A DNA stretch of 64,000 nt from Lysinibacillus fusiformis (lineage in GTDB: Bacteria; Bacillota; Bacilli; Bacillales_A; Planococcaceae): assembly GCF_016925635.1 (NCBI RefSeq), contig NZ_CP070490.1, positions 2,548,001 through 2,612,000 of the forward strand. The letters run 5' to 3'. Under the pieces are notes generated by a model, which searched no databases, had not been told where the DNA came from, and saw nothing but the letters and a program-made list of their open reading frames with translations. Made by a program: the position numbers and the translations under genes. Of this stretch, positions 44,110-53,900 are shown one piece after another (the stretch's first letter is position 1; each line of letters opens with the position of its first letter).

Positions 44110-44840
44110 TTATCTGTCACCACCCCAATTGTTGCGACAATCACGGTTGCCAATAGCACAGCCACATGGGAAGGGACTATATAAGAAAGACCGTACATAA
44201 TAACCGCCATATAGCCGATTAACTTGATATAATGCATGATTTTACTTTTGCCAACACTGCTCAATTGCAAAACTAAAAGTGCAACAAACATGGCAATTAA
44301 GGCAAAATCTAAACCCCATTTTTCAGGATTTGCTACCCACTGTCCTAAAAAGGCACCCGTAACACAAGAAATAATCCAGAAGATGTAGGCTGTTAAATTT
44401 AACCCATCCATCCATTTACCGTATAATTTACCTGTTTGCATTTGCTTTGTTACAGCTACACCAAAGGTTTCATCCGTTAATAATGTTCCGAAGCCAACAT
44501 TTCTAAGCATAGAGTAGCGTGTAAAATGAGGTGCTAGTGTTAAACTCATTAATAAATGGCGTAGATTCACCACAAAAATGGTTACAATGATAGCAGAGGC
44601 AGGACTACTTGTTAAAAGCAGTGCACAAAAAATAAATTGTGCAGAGCCTGCGTAAATCAGTATCGTTAATAGTGCGATTTCAAGGACAGACAACCCTGAA
44701 GCGGAACCTACAACCCCAAATGCAAGTCCTATACTAATATAACCGAGTAATGTAGGTACGCAATCTTTCACGCCTTGTAAAAAACTGTCGTTGGAAGAGC
44801 TTGTTGTATCATCATGATGAAGCTCTGTTGTACTTGTCAT
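44106..44840 (-). CDS. azlC: AzlC, branched-chain amino-acid exporter subunit
   Basis: A 244-residue membrane protein begins with a short polar tail, then QGVKDCVPTLLGYISIGLAFGVVGSASGLSVLEIALLTILIYAGSAQFIFCALL, the AzlC signature. It continues with VVNLRHLLMSLTLAPHFTRY...FGTLLTDETFGVAV and further segments to the C-terminus. Family members export branched-chain amino acids with AzlD. It is divergent from an XRE-cupin regulator, the usual partner for control of such genes, and the inverted GTATAC motifs between them are a plausible operator. Confidence 0.92.
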   Translation of the reverse strand: MTSTTELHHDDTTSSSNDSFLQGVKDCVPTLLGYISIGLAFGVVGSASGLSVLEIALLTILIYAGSAQFIFCALLLTSSPASAIIVTIFVVNLRHLLMSLTLAPHFTRYSMLRNVGFGTLLTDETFGVAVTKQMQTGKLYGKWMDGLNLTAYIFWIISCVTGAFLGQWVANPEKWGLDFALIAMFVALLVLQLSSVGKSKIMHYIKLIGYMAVIMYGLSYIVPSHVAVLLATVIVATIGVVTDK

Positions 44841-44869
44841 AAATAGGTCATCCTTTCTTGATAATTTCC

Positions 44870-44925
44870 ATGTATACTATTGATGGAATTGTTTGATAGT
44901 TCTTGATGTTTATTAAAGTATACAT
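44870..44925. promoter_or_regulatory. Paired GTATAC motifs, probable operator between azlC and its regulator
   Basis: ATGTATACT (44,870-44,878) and AGTATACAT (44,917-44,925) are perfect inverted copies, each with an internal GTATAC palindrome, 38 bases apart in the divergent intergenic region. The XRE-cupin protein encoded alongside is the likely binder; spacing near 47 bp centre to centre would place the sites on similar helix faces. Confidence 0.5.
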
Positions 44926-44964
44926 ATGTCTGATAAAATAAACAATAGAAAATGGTGAGTAAAA

Positions 44965-45516
44965 ATGGAACAAATGAGTCGAAATTTAGCATTTCAATTA
45001 AAGAAAATTAGACAGCAACGTCATTTAAGTCTCGATGATGTGGCCAAAGCGACTGGCGTCAGTAAAGCACAGCTTGCACAAATTGAAAAAGGTGAGGCCA
45101 ATCCGACTGTTTCAACAATTTGGAAAATCGCTGCTGGTATGCGTATGTCGTTCTCTTCATTATTACAGCCGCCAACTGCTCATTACATGCGTTATAGCAG
45201 TAAAGATGTACCACATGTCGATGAAGATGAGGGACGCTATCGTGTCTACTCCATTATTCCCTATAATCCAGAGCGAGGCTGGGAGTTTTATAAGGTTGAA
45301 ATGGAGCCAGGAGCAGTGAGTAGGAGTGAAGCCCATACAGAAGGGGTAGAGGAAACTGTAATGGTCATCAAAGGACAAGCAGTGATTTCTGCTGGAGACA
45401 TGCATGAATTACTGGATGAAGGGGATACACTAGTATTCTCAGGGCATCAGCCCCATGAATATCGCAATACTTCAGAAGGGCTAACAATTTTTCATTTAAT
45501 TTTACAGTATAAATAG
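44965..45516 (+). CDS. XRE-family regulator with cupin domain
   Basis: A 183-residue protein. The N-terminal helix-turn-helix LAFQLKKIRQQRHLSLDDVAKATGVSKAQLAQIEKGEANPTVSTIWKIAAGM (residues 8-59) is followed by a C-terminal cupin barrel (residues about 105-183) with PGAVSRSEAHTEGVEETVMVIKGQAVIS and GDTLVFSGHQPHEYRN. It resembles MerR-independent XRE-cupin regulators that sense small molecules and control transporters, here azlCD on the opposite strand. Start ATG with a weak GGTGAG site. The next gene follows within 12 bases. Confidence 0.9.
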   Translation: MEQMSRNLAFQLKKIRQQRHLSLDDVAKATGVSKAQLAQIEKGEANPTVSTIWKIAAGMRMSFSSLLQPPTAHYMRYSSKDVPHVDEDEGRYRVYSIIPYNPERGWEFYKVEMEPGAVSRSEAHTEGVEETVMVIKGQAVISAGDMHELLDEGDTLVFSGHQPHEYRNTSEGLTIFHLILQYK

Positions 45517-45527
45517 AGGTGTCGAAG

Positions 45528-46166
45528 TTGAGTGAATGGTTTACTGTAGAAAATATTGAACAGGTTGCGGCACAGTATCGAACATTTGGCCCAATCATTG
45601 GTTTACTGCTACCATTTTTAGAGGCATTTTTGCCATTCCTACCTTTAGTCGTATTCGTTGTGGCGAATGCAAGTGCATTTGGCTTATGGTTAGGATTTTT
45701 ATTATCTTGGTTAGGCTCTGTAGCTGGCTCCTATGCGGTTTTCTTACTTGTACGACATTTTGGCAAGCATCCAAGGCTACAATTTTTAACAGGTAGTAAA
45801 AAAGTACAGAAGCTTATTAAATGGGTGGATATGAATGGCATCAGCCCTCTTTTTGTCCTCCTCTGTTTCCCTTTTACACCATCTGTTATTGTCAATATTG
45901 TAGCGGGGTTGTCACATATCCATAAAAAGTTTTATTTAATCGTTTTACTGGCAGGAAAGTTTGTCATGATTTTAGGCATGAGTGTATTGGGCTATGATTT
46001 AAAATCGCTCTTGACAAGCCCAGTCAGATTAATAATTGCAGCTGTTGCCATTGTTATTTTGTGGTGGGTCGGTAAGTTGATAGAGAAGCGTTTGAATGCC
46101 CGGGTAGAAAGAGATTTAAAGCAAGCGCGAAATTTGACGAAAAAGCAGGATCACCATGCCAGTTAA
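45528..46166 (+). CDS. TVP38/TMEM64 (SNARE-associated) family membrane protein
   Basis: A protein of about 212 residues has the VTT/SNARE-associated Golgi domain: FGPIIGLLLPFLEAFLPFLPLVVFVVANASAFGLWLGFLLSWLGSVAGSYAVFLLVRHFGKHP, then MNGISPLFVLLCFPFTPSVIVNIVAGLSHIHKKFYLIVLLAG. The conserved F/P-rich reentrant loops with E and G-x-x-x-G are present. Relatives of the DedA superfamily act as lipid scramblases or flippases. The TTG at 45,528 is better spaced from AGAGGTG than the GTG at 45,519. It is in one unit with the XRE-cupin gene and ends at a terminator. Confidence 0.86.
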   Translation: MSEWFTVENIEQVAAQYRTFGPIIGLLLPFLEAFLPFLPLVVFVVANASAFGLWLGFLLSWLGSVAGSYAVFLLVRHFGKHPRLQFLTGSKKVQKLIKWVDMNGISPLFVLLCFPFTPSVIVNIVAGLSHIHKKFYLIVLLAGKFVMILGMSVLGYDLKSLLTSPVRLIIAAVAIVILWWVGKLIEKRLNARVERDLKQARNLTKKQDHHAS

Positions 46167-46178
46167 GTAAATTATCTG

Positions 46179-46213
46179 TAGCCTCTTTCATTACCTGAAG
46201 AGGCTGCTTTTTT
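46179..46213 (+). terminator. Rho-independent terminator after the TVP38-family gene
   Basis: GTAGCCTCTT (46,179-46,188) pairs with AAGAGGCTGC (46,198-46,207), the first pair being G-C and one G-U, followed by T6. Confidence 0.85.
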
Positions 46214-46319
46214 GTGTAACCTTTTTATAGGTAGGTGAAGGTTGATAGATAGTATTTACTAGTTTTTTTCGATAGAATTTAAGATAGATGATTTATGTTG
46301 TTTTAGAGGGCTGGGGGAC

Positions 46320-47341
46320 TGCTCCAAAATAGGTGAGAAGTGATCAATAGTATGGAGAAGCTGCTCTAAAATAGGTGAGAAGTGATCAATTGTATAGAGA
46401 AGCCGCTCCAAATTAAGCGAGAAGTGATCAATAGTATGGAGAAGCCGCTCCAAAATAAGCGAGAAGTGATCAATGAGGTGAAGGAGCCGCTCCAAAATAA
46501 GTGAGAAGTGATCAATGAGATGGAGAAGCCGCTCTAAAATAGGTGAGAAGTGATCAATGAGTTGGAGAAACCGCTCCAAAATCAATGAGAAGTGATCAAT
46601 TGTATAGAGAAACCGCTCCAAATTAAGCGAGAAGTGATCAATTTGATGAAGTAGCTGCTCCAAAATAGGTGAGAAGTGATCAATGGTATAGAGAAGCCGC
46701 TCCAAAATAGGAGAGAAGTGATCAATAGTATGGAGAAGCCGCTCCAAAATAGGTGAGAAGTGCTCAATAGTATAGAGAAGCCGCTCCAAATTAAGCGAGA
46801 AGTGATCAATTTGATGAAGTAGCCACTCTAAAATAGGTGAGAAGTGATCAATGAGATGGAGAAGCCGCTCTAAAATAGGTGAGAAGTGATCAATGAGTTG
46901 GAGAAACCGCTCCAAAATCAATGAGAAGTGATCAATTGTATAGAGAAACCGCTCCAAATTAAGCGAGAAGTGATCAATTTGATGAAGTAGCTGCTCCAAA
47001 ATAGGTGAGAAGTGCTCAATTGTATAGAGAAACCGCTCCAAACTAGGTGAGAAGTGCTCAATTGTATAGAGAAACCGCTCCAAAATCAATGAGAAGTGAT
47101 CAATAGTATAGAGAAGCCGCTCCAAATTAAGCGAGAAGTGATCAATTTGATGAAGTAGCCGCTCCAAAATAGATGAGAAGTGCTCAATTGTATAGAGAAG
47201 CCGCTCCAAAATAGGAGAGAAGTGATCAATAGTATAGAGAAGCCGCTCCAAATTGAGCGAGAAGTGCTCAATGAGATGGAGAAGCCGCTCCAAAACAGAT
47301 AAGAAGAAATCAATCCATTAAAAAAACCGCTCAAATAAGAG
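46320..47341. repeat. Tandem array of about 24 units of 42 bp (two 21-bp halves)
   Basis: Each unit follows GAAGTGATC-N15-CCGCTC-N12, with few mismatches across about 1 kb. Sub-types recur in blocks: units 5-8 and 13-16 are the same four in order, and the AAATTAAGCGA / TTTGATGAAGTAG type recurs four units apart. The final units are degenerate and fade out before addB. Because 42 is a multiple of three, a 344-codon frame is open on the minus strand (46,259-47,293) with a 14-residue repeat such as LERLLYTIDHFSPI. It has only a TTG start, no ribosome site and no distinct N- or C-domain. I regard the DNA repeat as the primary object. Confidence 0.85.
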
Positions 47342-47407
47342 TACAAAATAATTAATTCATCAAAAGAGTCACCCGAAAACAGCAAGTTAATGAGGAGGGG
47401 AAAGCAT

Positions 47408-50400
47408 ATGGCATTGCGTATTGTTTCAGGACGTTCGGGAACAGGGAAATCGGCATTTATTCATCAGGAAATTGTTGAGCAGCTTAAGACAGATCCATTG
47501 GGGCATCCGATTTTCATTATTGTGCCTGACCAGATGTCTTATTCTACGGAATATGAGCTGACGAATAAGCATGGTTTACAGGGCTTGATTCGAGCACAGG
47601 TGATGACGTTTAAACGTTTAGCATGGTTGGTGTTACAGGAAACAGGTGGTATTGCTCGTAAAGAAGTGAATGGCTATGGTTATCGAATGCTTATTCGTAA
47701 ACTTTTGGAGGAACAAAAAAGTGAGTTTTCCTTATTTCGACAAGCAGCAGGAAAACGTGGCTTTACGGAGGAGATTGAAACCCTTTTAAAAGAATTTAGT
47801 CGCTATAGCGTCAATAGCTCAGTCTTGGCAGAGGTAACGGAATCTTTGAAGGCGATCGATGCACCTAATACCTTGCAGGCGAAAGCGAATGATTTACATG
47901 TCGTTTTACAGGCATTAGAGGAACGACTGGGTACGACATATGTTGACAGCGAGGGCTATTATCCGATTTTAACGGAGCAATTGAAGTATGCTGAAACGAT
48001 GAAGCAAGCGACCATTTATATTGATGGATTCACTGCTTTCACTGTGCGAGAGTTAGAACTGGTTCGTGAGTTGTTAAAGGTAACACAGCAAGTAACCGTT
48101 GTTCTTCCGTTTGATCATATAGATGAGGCCTTTGATGAACAAGCTCTATTCCATGAAGCAGCTTTAACGAATCAACGACTTCATGATATCGCAAAAGAAG
48201 AGGGCATTGATGTTGAATTACCCTACCATTTTTATAATACTAAAAGATTTCATTCTGAAGATTTACAGCATGTGGAGGCAAAGTTTGCTGATTTGGAGCC
48301 TCAAACGAAAAAAACTTCTGGAGATGTAATCGTGCTTGAAGCATCAAATCGTCGAGCAGAGGTACATGCGATTGCCCGGGAAATAACAAAACTGACAAGG
48401 GAAGACGGTTTTCGCTATCAGGATATCGTACTTTTGTATAGACAAGCAGATCTCTATGATCCACTTATTACAAGTATTTTCCAACAATATGAAATTCCTA
48501 TTTTTACAAATACAAAAAAGACGATGTTACATCATCCATTAATAGAGCTAAGTCGCTCAGCCTTGGAGGTTATGACCTCGAACTGGAAATATGAACCTGT
48601 TTTTCGTAGTGTGAAAACAGATTTGTTTTTCCCTTTACAAGCGGAGCTAACGATTTGGCGTGAGCGAGCAGATCGATTAGAAAATTATTGCTTGGCACAA
48701 GGCATCTATGGTGAACGATGGTTTGAGGAGGCACGTTGGTTTTATAAAAAATATCGAGGTCTAGAATTCCATTCGCGTGTACAAACAGACGAAGAGCGTG
48801 CAATGCAGGCAGAAATCGAGGCCATTCGAGATGAAATTCGCCAACCTCTAAAACTTTTACAAGACAAGCTTGATAGCGCGAAGAATGGCAGAGATATGGC
48901 GACTGCTTTATTTGAGCTAATAGAGTCATTACAGGTATATGATAAACTGCAAGCAATGAAAGATCGTGAGCTAGAGCGGGGTGACGCATTAGCAGCAAGT
49001 GAACATGAACAAGCTTGGAATGAATGGGTTGCTGTTCTTGATCAATTCGTTTATATGTTTGGTGAGCAGGAGATGACTGTAGAGGAAGCAGCCAAAATTC
49101 TTGATGAAGGTTTTGATACATTAGAATTTTCAAGAATTCCGCCAACCCTTGATGAGGTAATGGTGGCTACTGTTGATTTAGCCCGTTTATCCAATATCAA
49201 AGTTGCCTTTGTAATAGGGATGAATGATGGTGTTTATCCAACTCGTATGGAGTATGAAGGCTTGTTGTCAGATATCGAGCGTGAATGGTTTAGTCAAATT
49301 GGCTATGAGCTTGCCCCTACCTCTACTAATCGTTTATTACAGGAAAATTTCTTGTTCTATCGCGCTATTACAACGCCATCTAACAAATTGTATATGACGT
49401 ACCCTACGGCGGATGAGGAAGGCAAGGCACTGCTATCCTCACTTTATATTAAGAAAATAATAGGGAATGACAAAAAGACGGGTTTATTAAGTGATGTTTC
49501 CATAGAACGAGTGGTAATCGATCCGATTGAATTACTAGACGGAGATGTTTTGCCATATTTACGCCATCCACGTACCGCATTAGCACATCTGATGGTGCAG
49601 ATACGTCAAGCTGAACATAGCCGTGAACTAGCTCCAGAATGGCTAGCTTTACAAAGATTTTATAAACAAGATCCATATTGGGCGCTCATTTTCGACCGTG
49701 TCCTTTATCCAATTACCCATAAAAATGAGGCTGAACCACTTGAAACCTATATTACACAGGAATTATATGGTCAGAAGCTAACATCCAGTGTGTCGCGAAT
49801 TGAGAAATACTTCAGATGTCCTTTTTCTCATTTCACTACATACGGTCTACGTCTAGAAGAACGTGCTGAGTATCGTCTAGAAACCTTTGCAATGGGTGAC
49901 TTATTCCATGAGGCGTTAAAGTGGATTACAGAGGAAACACATCGTCAGCAATTATCATGGATTCGTTTAACAACAAAGCAAATTAAACAATTAGCACGTC
50001 AAGCAGTAGAACAAATTGTACCAGTCTTTTCCCATCAAATCCTATTATCTAGTGCCCGTTATCGCTATATTCAGCGTAAGCTTATTCGAATTGTCGAGCG
50101 CACAATGACGGCATTGACACGGCATGCTAATGTATCTCACTTCAAACCAATTGCGATTGAGGCATCATTTGGTCCTGGACAACATGAACAGCTACCACCA
50201 CTAGAGATTGATTTGACTGGTGGCAAGAAAATGTTTATGCGTGGGCGTATTGATAGAGTGGATAGTGCAACGATAGATGACCGCTCTTATTTGCGGATTG
50301 TTGACTATAAATCCTCAGCTCGTGACCTTGATTTAAATGAGGTTTATTACGGATTATCCTTACAGGTCCTAACGTATTTAGATGTGGCAATGGAAAATAG

Positions 50401-50917
50401 CTCTTACTGGCTATCAGGTGAGGCAGAGCCAGCAGGGGTACTGTATGTCCATGTCCATAATCCGATGCTAAAGCTGGATAAGGATTTGACGGACAGTGAA
50501 ATAGAAGAGGATCGTTTAAAGCAGTATAAAATGAAAGGTTTACTGTCTGAAAACGCTGAGGCGATATTATCGATGGACGAACAATTGGAGGAAAGTAGCG
50601 GGCATTCAAAAATCATTCCTGTCTATATGAAAAAAGATGGAACACCTTCTGAATCACAATCCCGCATAGTTCCTGTCAATGATATGAAAAAGTTACAGCA
50701 TTTCGTTCGTCGTAAACATCAGGAGGCAGGGAATGGTATCTTATCTGGTGATACCGCCATTAGCCCCTATAAATTGAAAGCCAAAACGGCATGTGATTAT
50801 TGTCAATTTGCTGCAGTTTGCCAATTTGATCCATCTGATGGTAAACAAAGCTATCGTCAATTGATGCAAGCAAAGCCGAATGATATTGTTGATAAAATTC
50901 GGAAGGAGGTAGAATAG
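47408..50917 (+). CDS. addB: AddB, helicase-nuclease subunit B
   Basis: An 1,169-residue AddB. N-terminal Walker A is GRSGTGKS at residues 8-15. Remnant UvrD-like motifs follow. The C-terminal RecB-type nuclease has GRIDRVD and IVDYKSS, and iron-sulfur ligand cysteines lie in EKYFRCPFSH and CDYCQFAAVC (C-x2-C-x5-C). AddAB resects double-strand ends to Chi sites for RecA loading. The frame opens at 47,390, but the ATG at 47,408 follows GAGGAGGGG. The addA ATG follows the addB stop with one base between. Confidence 0.97.
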   Translation: MALRIVSGRSGTGKSAFIHQEIVEQLKTDPLGHPIFIIVPDQMSYSTEYELTNKHGLQGLIRAQVMTFKRLAWLVLQETGGIARKEVNGYGYRMLIRKLLEEQKSEFSLFRQAAGKRGFTEEIETLLKEFSRYSVNSSVLAEVTESLKAIDAPNTLQAKANDLHVVLQALEERLGTTYVDSEGYYPILTEQLKYAETMKQATIYIDGFTAFTVRELELVRELLKVTQQVTVVLPFDHIDEAFDEQALFHEAALTNQRLHDIAKEEGIDVELPYHFYNTKRFHSEDLQHVEAKFADLEPQTKKTSGDVIVLEASNRRAEVHAIAREITKLTREDGFRYQDIVLLYRQADLYDPLITSIFQQYEIPIFTNTKKTMLHHPLIELSRSALEVMTSNWKYEPVFRSVKTDLFFPLQAELTIWRERADRLENYCLAQGIYGERWFEEARWFYKKYRGLEFHSRVQTDEERAMQAEIEAIRDEIRQPLKLLQDKLDSAKNGRDMATALFELIESLQVYDKLQAMKDRELERGDALAASEHEQAWNEWVAVLDQFVYMFGEQEMTVEEAAKILDEGFDTLEFSRIPPTLDEVMVATVDLARLSNIKVAFVIGMNDGVYPTRMEYEGLLSDIEREWFSQIGYELAPTSTNRLLQENFLFYRAITTPSNKLYMTYPTADEEGKALLSSLYIKKIIGNDKKTGLLSDVSIERVVIDPIELLDGDVLPYLRHPRTALAHLMVQIRQAEHSRELAPEWLALQRFYKQDPYWALIFDRVLYPITHKNEAEPLETYITQELYGQKLTSSVSRIEKYFRCPFSHFTTYGLRLEERAEYRLETFAMGDLFHEALKWITEETHRQQLSWIRLTTKQIKQLARQAVEQIVPVFSHQILLSSARYRYIQRKLIRIVERTMTALTRHANVSHFKPIAIEASFGPGQHEQLPPLEIDLTGGKKMFMRGRIDRVDSATIDDRSYLRIVDYKSSARDLDLNEVYYGLSLQVLTYLDVAMENSSYWLSGEAEPAGVLYVHVHNPMLKLDKDLTDSEIEEDRLKQYKMKGLLSENAEAILSMDEQLEESSGHSKIIPVYMKKDGTPSESQSRIVPVNDMKKLQHFVRRKHQEAGNGILSGDTAISPYKLKAKTACDYCQFAAVCQFDPSDGKQSYRQLMQAKPNDIVDKIRKEVE

Positions 50918-50918
50918 C

Positions 50919-53900
50919 ATGGTACAAACAATTCCTATTAAGCCAGCAGATGTCACATGGACAGACGATCAGTGGAAGGCGATTTATGCTAGCGGTCAAG
51001 ATACACTTGTATCGGCTGCGGCAGGGTCTGGGAAAACAGCAGTCCTGATTAATCGTATGATTGAAAAAGTCATTGCTACTGAAAATCCCATCAATGTAGA
51101 TGAACTATTGGTAGTGACCTTTACGAATGCTTCAGCCGCTGAAATGCGCCATCGTATGTCTGAGGCATTAGAAAAGGCGATAGCAGAAAATCCAACATCT
51201 AATCATTTAAGACGGCAGCTTAGTCTTGTGAATAAAGCACAAATTTCCACCCTGCATTCCTTCTGTTTAGCCATTGTTAAGCAATACGCATACTTACTTG
51301 AGATAGATCCAGGCTTTCGTATTGCCAATGAAGCAGAAATAGCATTATTGAGAGATGATGTTTTAGCAGAAGTTCTAGAAGATGCCTACGATTCTGAGGA
51401 TGAGGCTCGCGTACAGGCTATTTATCGTCTTGTTGATAGCTTTACCTCAGATCGTGATGATCAAGCCATCGAAACGCTGATTAGTAAACTTTATGATACT
51501 TCTCGTGTACATGCAGAACCTCAAAAATGGCTATGGAGCCTTCCACAAGCATATGATTTAGCTGATGAAGTGACGATTGATGATTTAGAGCTATCTCAAT
51601 ACGTCAAATTGACCGTACGCCATAGTCTGGAAGAGGCGTTTGTATTAATTTCAGAAATGCGGGCGATTACATTACAGTCAGACGGACCTGCCCCCTATGC
51701 TGAAACGGCAGAAATTGATTTTGCTATGATTCAGGAAGGGATTCGCATTAGTCAAAGCGGTACATGGCAGGAGCTATTTGATTATTTTGCAACGGTCAAA
51801 TGGTCTACATTAAAACGAGTATCAAAGGATGCATTAGTAGATGTAGAGCTACAAGAGCTGGCGAAGAAAAAACGAGAAGCAGCCAAAAAAATGATGAATA
51901 AAATCAAAGAGGCGTTTTTTGTTCGTACGCCTGCACGCCTACTTGAGGAAATAAGATTAATGGCACCGACGATTGCTACGTTAGTGGAATTGACCACTAC
52001 TTTTAGTGAACAATTCCGACTAGCCAAGCTAGAACGTGGAATCATTGACTTTTCAGATTTGGAGCATTATGCACTTCAAATTTTAACGGTAGAGGTAGAT
52101 GGCGAGCTTCAGCCGTCACCAGTTGCACTAGATATGAAAAAACGCTTTAAAGAAGTACTGGTGGACGAATACCAGGATACCAATATGCTACAGGAAACCA
52201 TCTTACAACTTGTCAAAACAGGTGAAGAACAGGATGGCAACCTTTTTATGGTTGGGGACGTAAAACAAAGTATTTACCGTTTCCGATTAGCTGAACCAAA
52301 GCTCTTTATGCGAAAATATAGTGAGTATGTGGAGACACCTGAGGTAACGGGGATGCGAATTGATTTAAATGCTAACTTCCGTAGTCGAAAAGAAGTGTTG
52401 AATGCGACAAACTACGTTTTTGCACAAATTATGGGCGAGCGTGTTGGTGAAATTCTTTATGACGACAATGCATCATTAAAGCCCGCTGCGCCTTATGATG
52501 ATAAAGAAATACCTGTTGAGCTAGTCGTAATGCATCCACCACCGGAAGAGGAAACAACAGAAGAACTGGAAGAAATAAACAACGAGGCTGCTGAGCTAGA
52601 GGAATTAAAAAAATCACAATATGAGGCACGCTTTATTATCGATCGTATCCGTCAGATGATGGAAGATGGAACAACTGTTTATGATACGAAAATAAAAACA
52701 GAGCGACCATTAAAGTATAGTGATATTGTGATTTTAATGCGTTCGATGACATGGTCGACAGATTTAGTGGAGGAATTTAAGCTGGCAGGGATTCCACTCT
52801 ATGCAGAATCGTCTAAAGGCTATTTTGATGCACTCGAAGTAATGATAATGTTAAATGTTCTGAAGGTAGTCGATAATCCCTATCAGGATATCCCATTAGC
52901 TTCTGTACTGCGCGCACCATTTGTTGGTTTAACGGAAAATGAGCTGGCGAAAATCCGTTTAGCCGATCAAAAGGTACCTTTTTATGATGCTTTACGACAA
53001 TTTATTCGCAGTGAAGGACATGGTGTGCAAACCACTACATTTGAGAAGCTGCAACGCTTTATGCTAGCCTTTGAAAATTGGCGAGATTTAGCACGTCGTG
53101 GATCATTGTCAGATTTAATTTGGAAAATTTATCTAGATACACATTATTATGAAATGGTTGGGGCAATGCCGAATGGCAAACAGCGTCAGGCAAATTTACG
53201 CGTTTTACATGATCGTGCGTTAATGTATGAAAAAACGGCATTTCGTGGACTATTCCGTTTTTTACGTTTTATTGATCGTATGCGTACGCGTGGTGATGAT
53301 TTAGGCACTGCCAAATCAATTGGCGAAAAGGACGATGTGGTGCGCCTGGTGACAATTCACTCTTCCAAGGGATTAGAATATCCAGTCGTCTTTGTTGCAG
53401 GAATGGGACGTCCGTTTAATAAAATGGATTTTCATCAACCTTATTTATTCGATCAAGATTTTGGACTAGCTGTTAAGGCCATTGATCCCGAAAATCGTAT
53501 CACCTATACATCGTTACCGTTTTTAGCATTGAAGGAGAAAAAAGAATTAGAGATGCGCGCAGAAGAAATGCGTGTCTTATATGTTGCGATGACTCGTGCG
53601 AAAGAGCGTTTGATTTTAGTAGGCTCAGTGAAGAACTGGGAGAAAACACGCGACAACTGGCAGGACGCACAAAGTTTGCCGTTGGATGCACCGCTTCAAG
53701 ACTATTTACGTGCTAGAGCTAATAGCTATTTGGACTGGATAGGCCCAGCAGTGGCAAGGCATGCGGACTTTGCAGCAGTAGCAACCAATTCTTATAAGAA
53801 ATTAGAGGATCCATCACATTGGTGGGTTCAAGCCATCGATACAAAGCATTACTCGTATGAGTTACAGGCGATGGGCGACGAAGTACAGCAAGCGCTTGCG

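Noticed and set aside
46259..47293. 344-codon minus-strand frame with 14-residue repeats as a protein gene
   Set aside because: TTG start without ribosome site, no non-repetitive domain, and the frame is a direct consequence of a 42-bp DNA period; kept as a repeat and as a finding.
28254..47341. CRISPR arrays
   Set aside because: Units are contiguous without unique spacers, there are no cas genes and units are degenerate.
48570..49145. 191-codon minus-strand frame inside addB
   Set aside because: Antisense shadow of the addB frame with low-complexity composition and no start signal.
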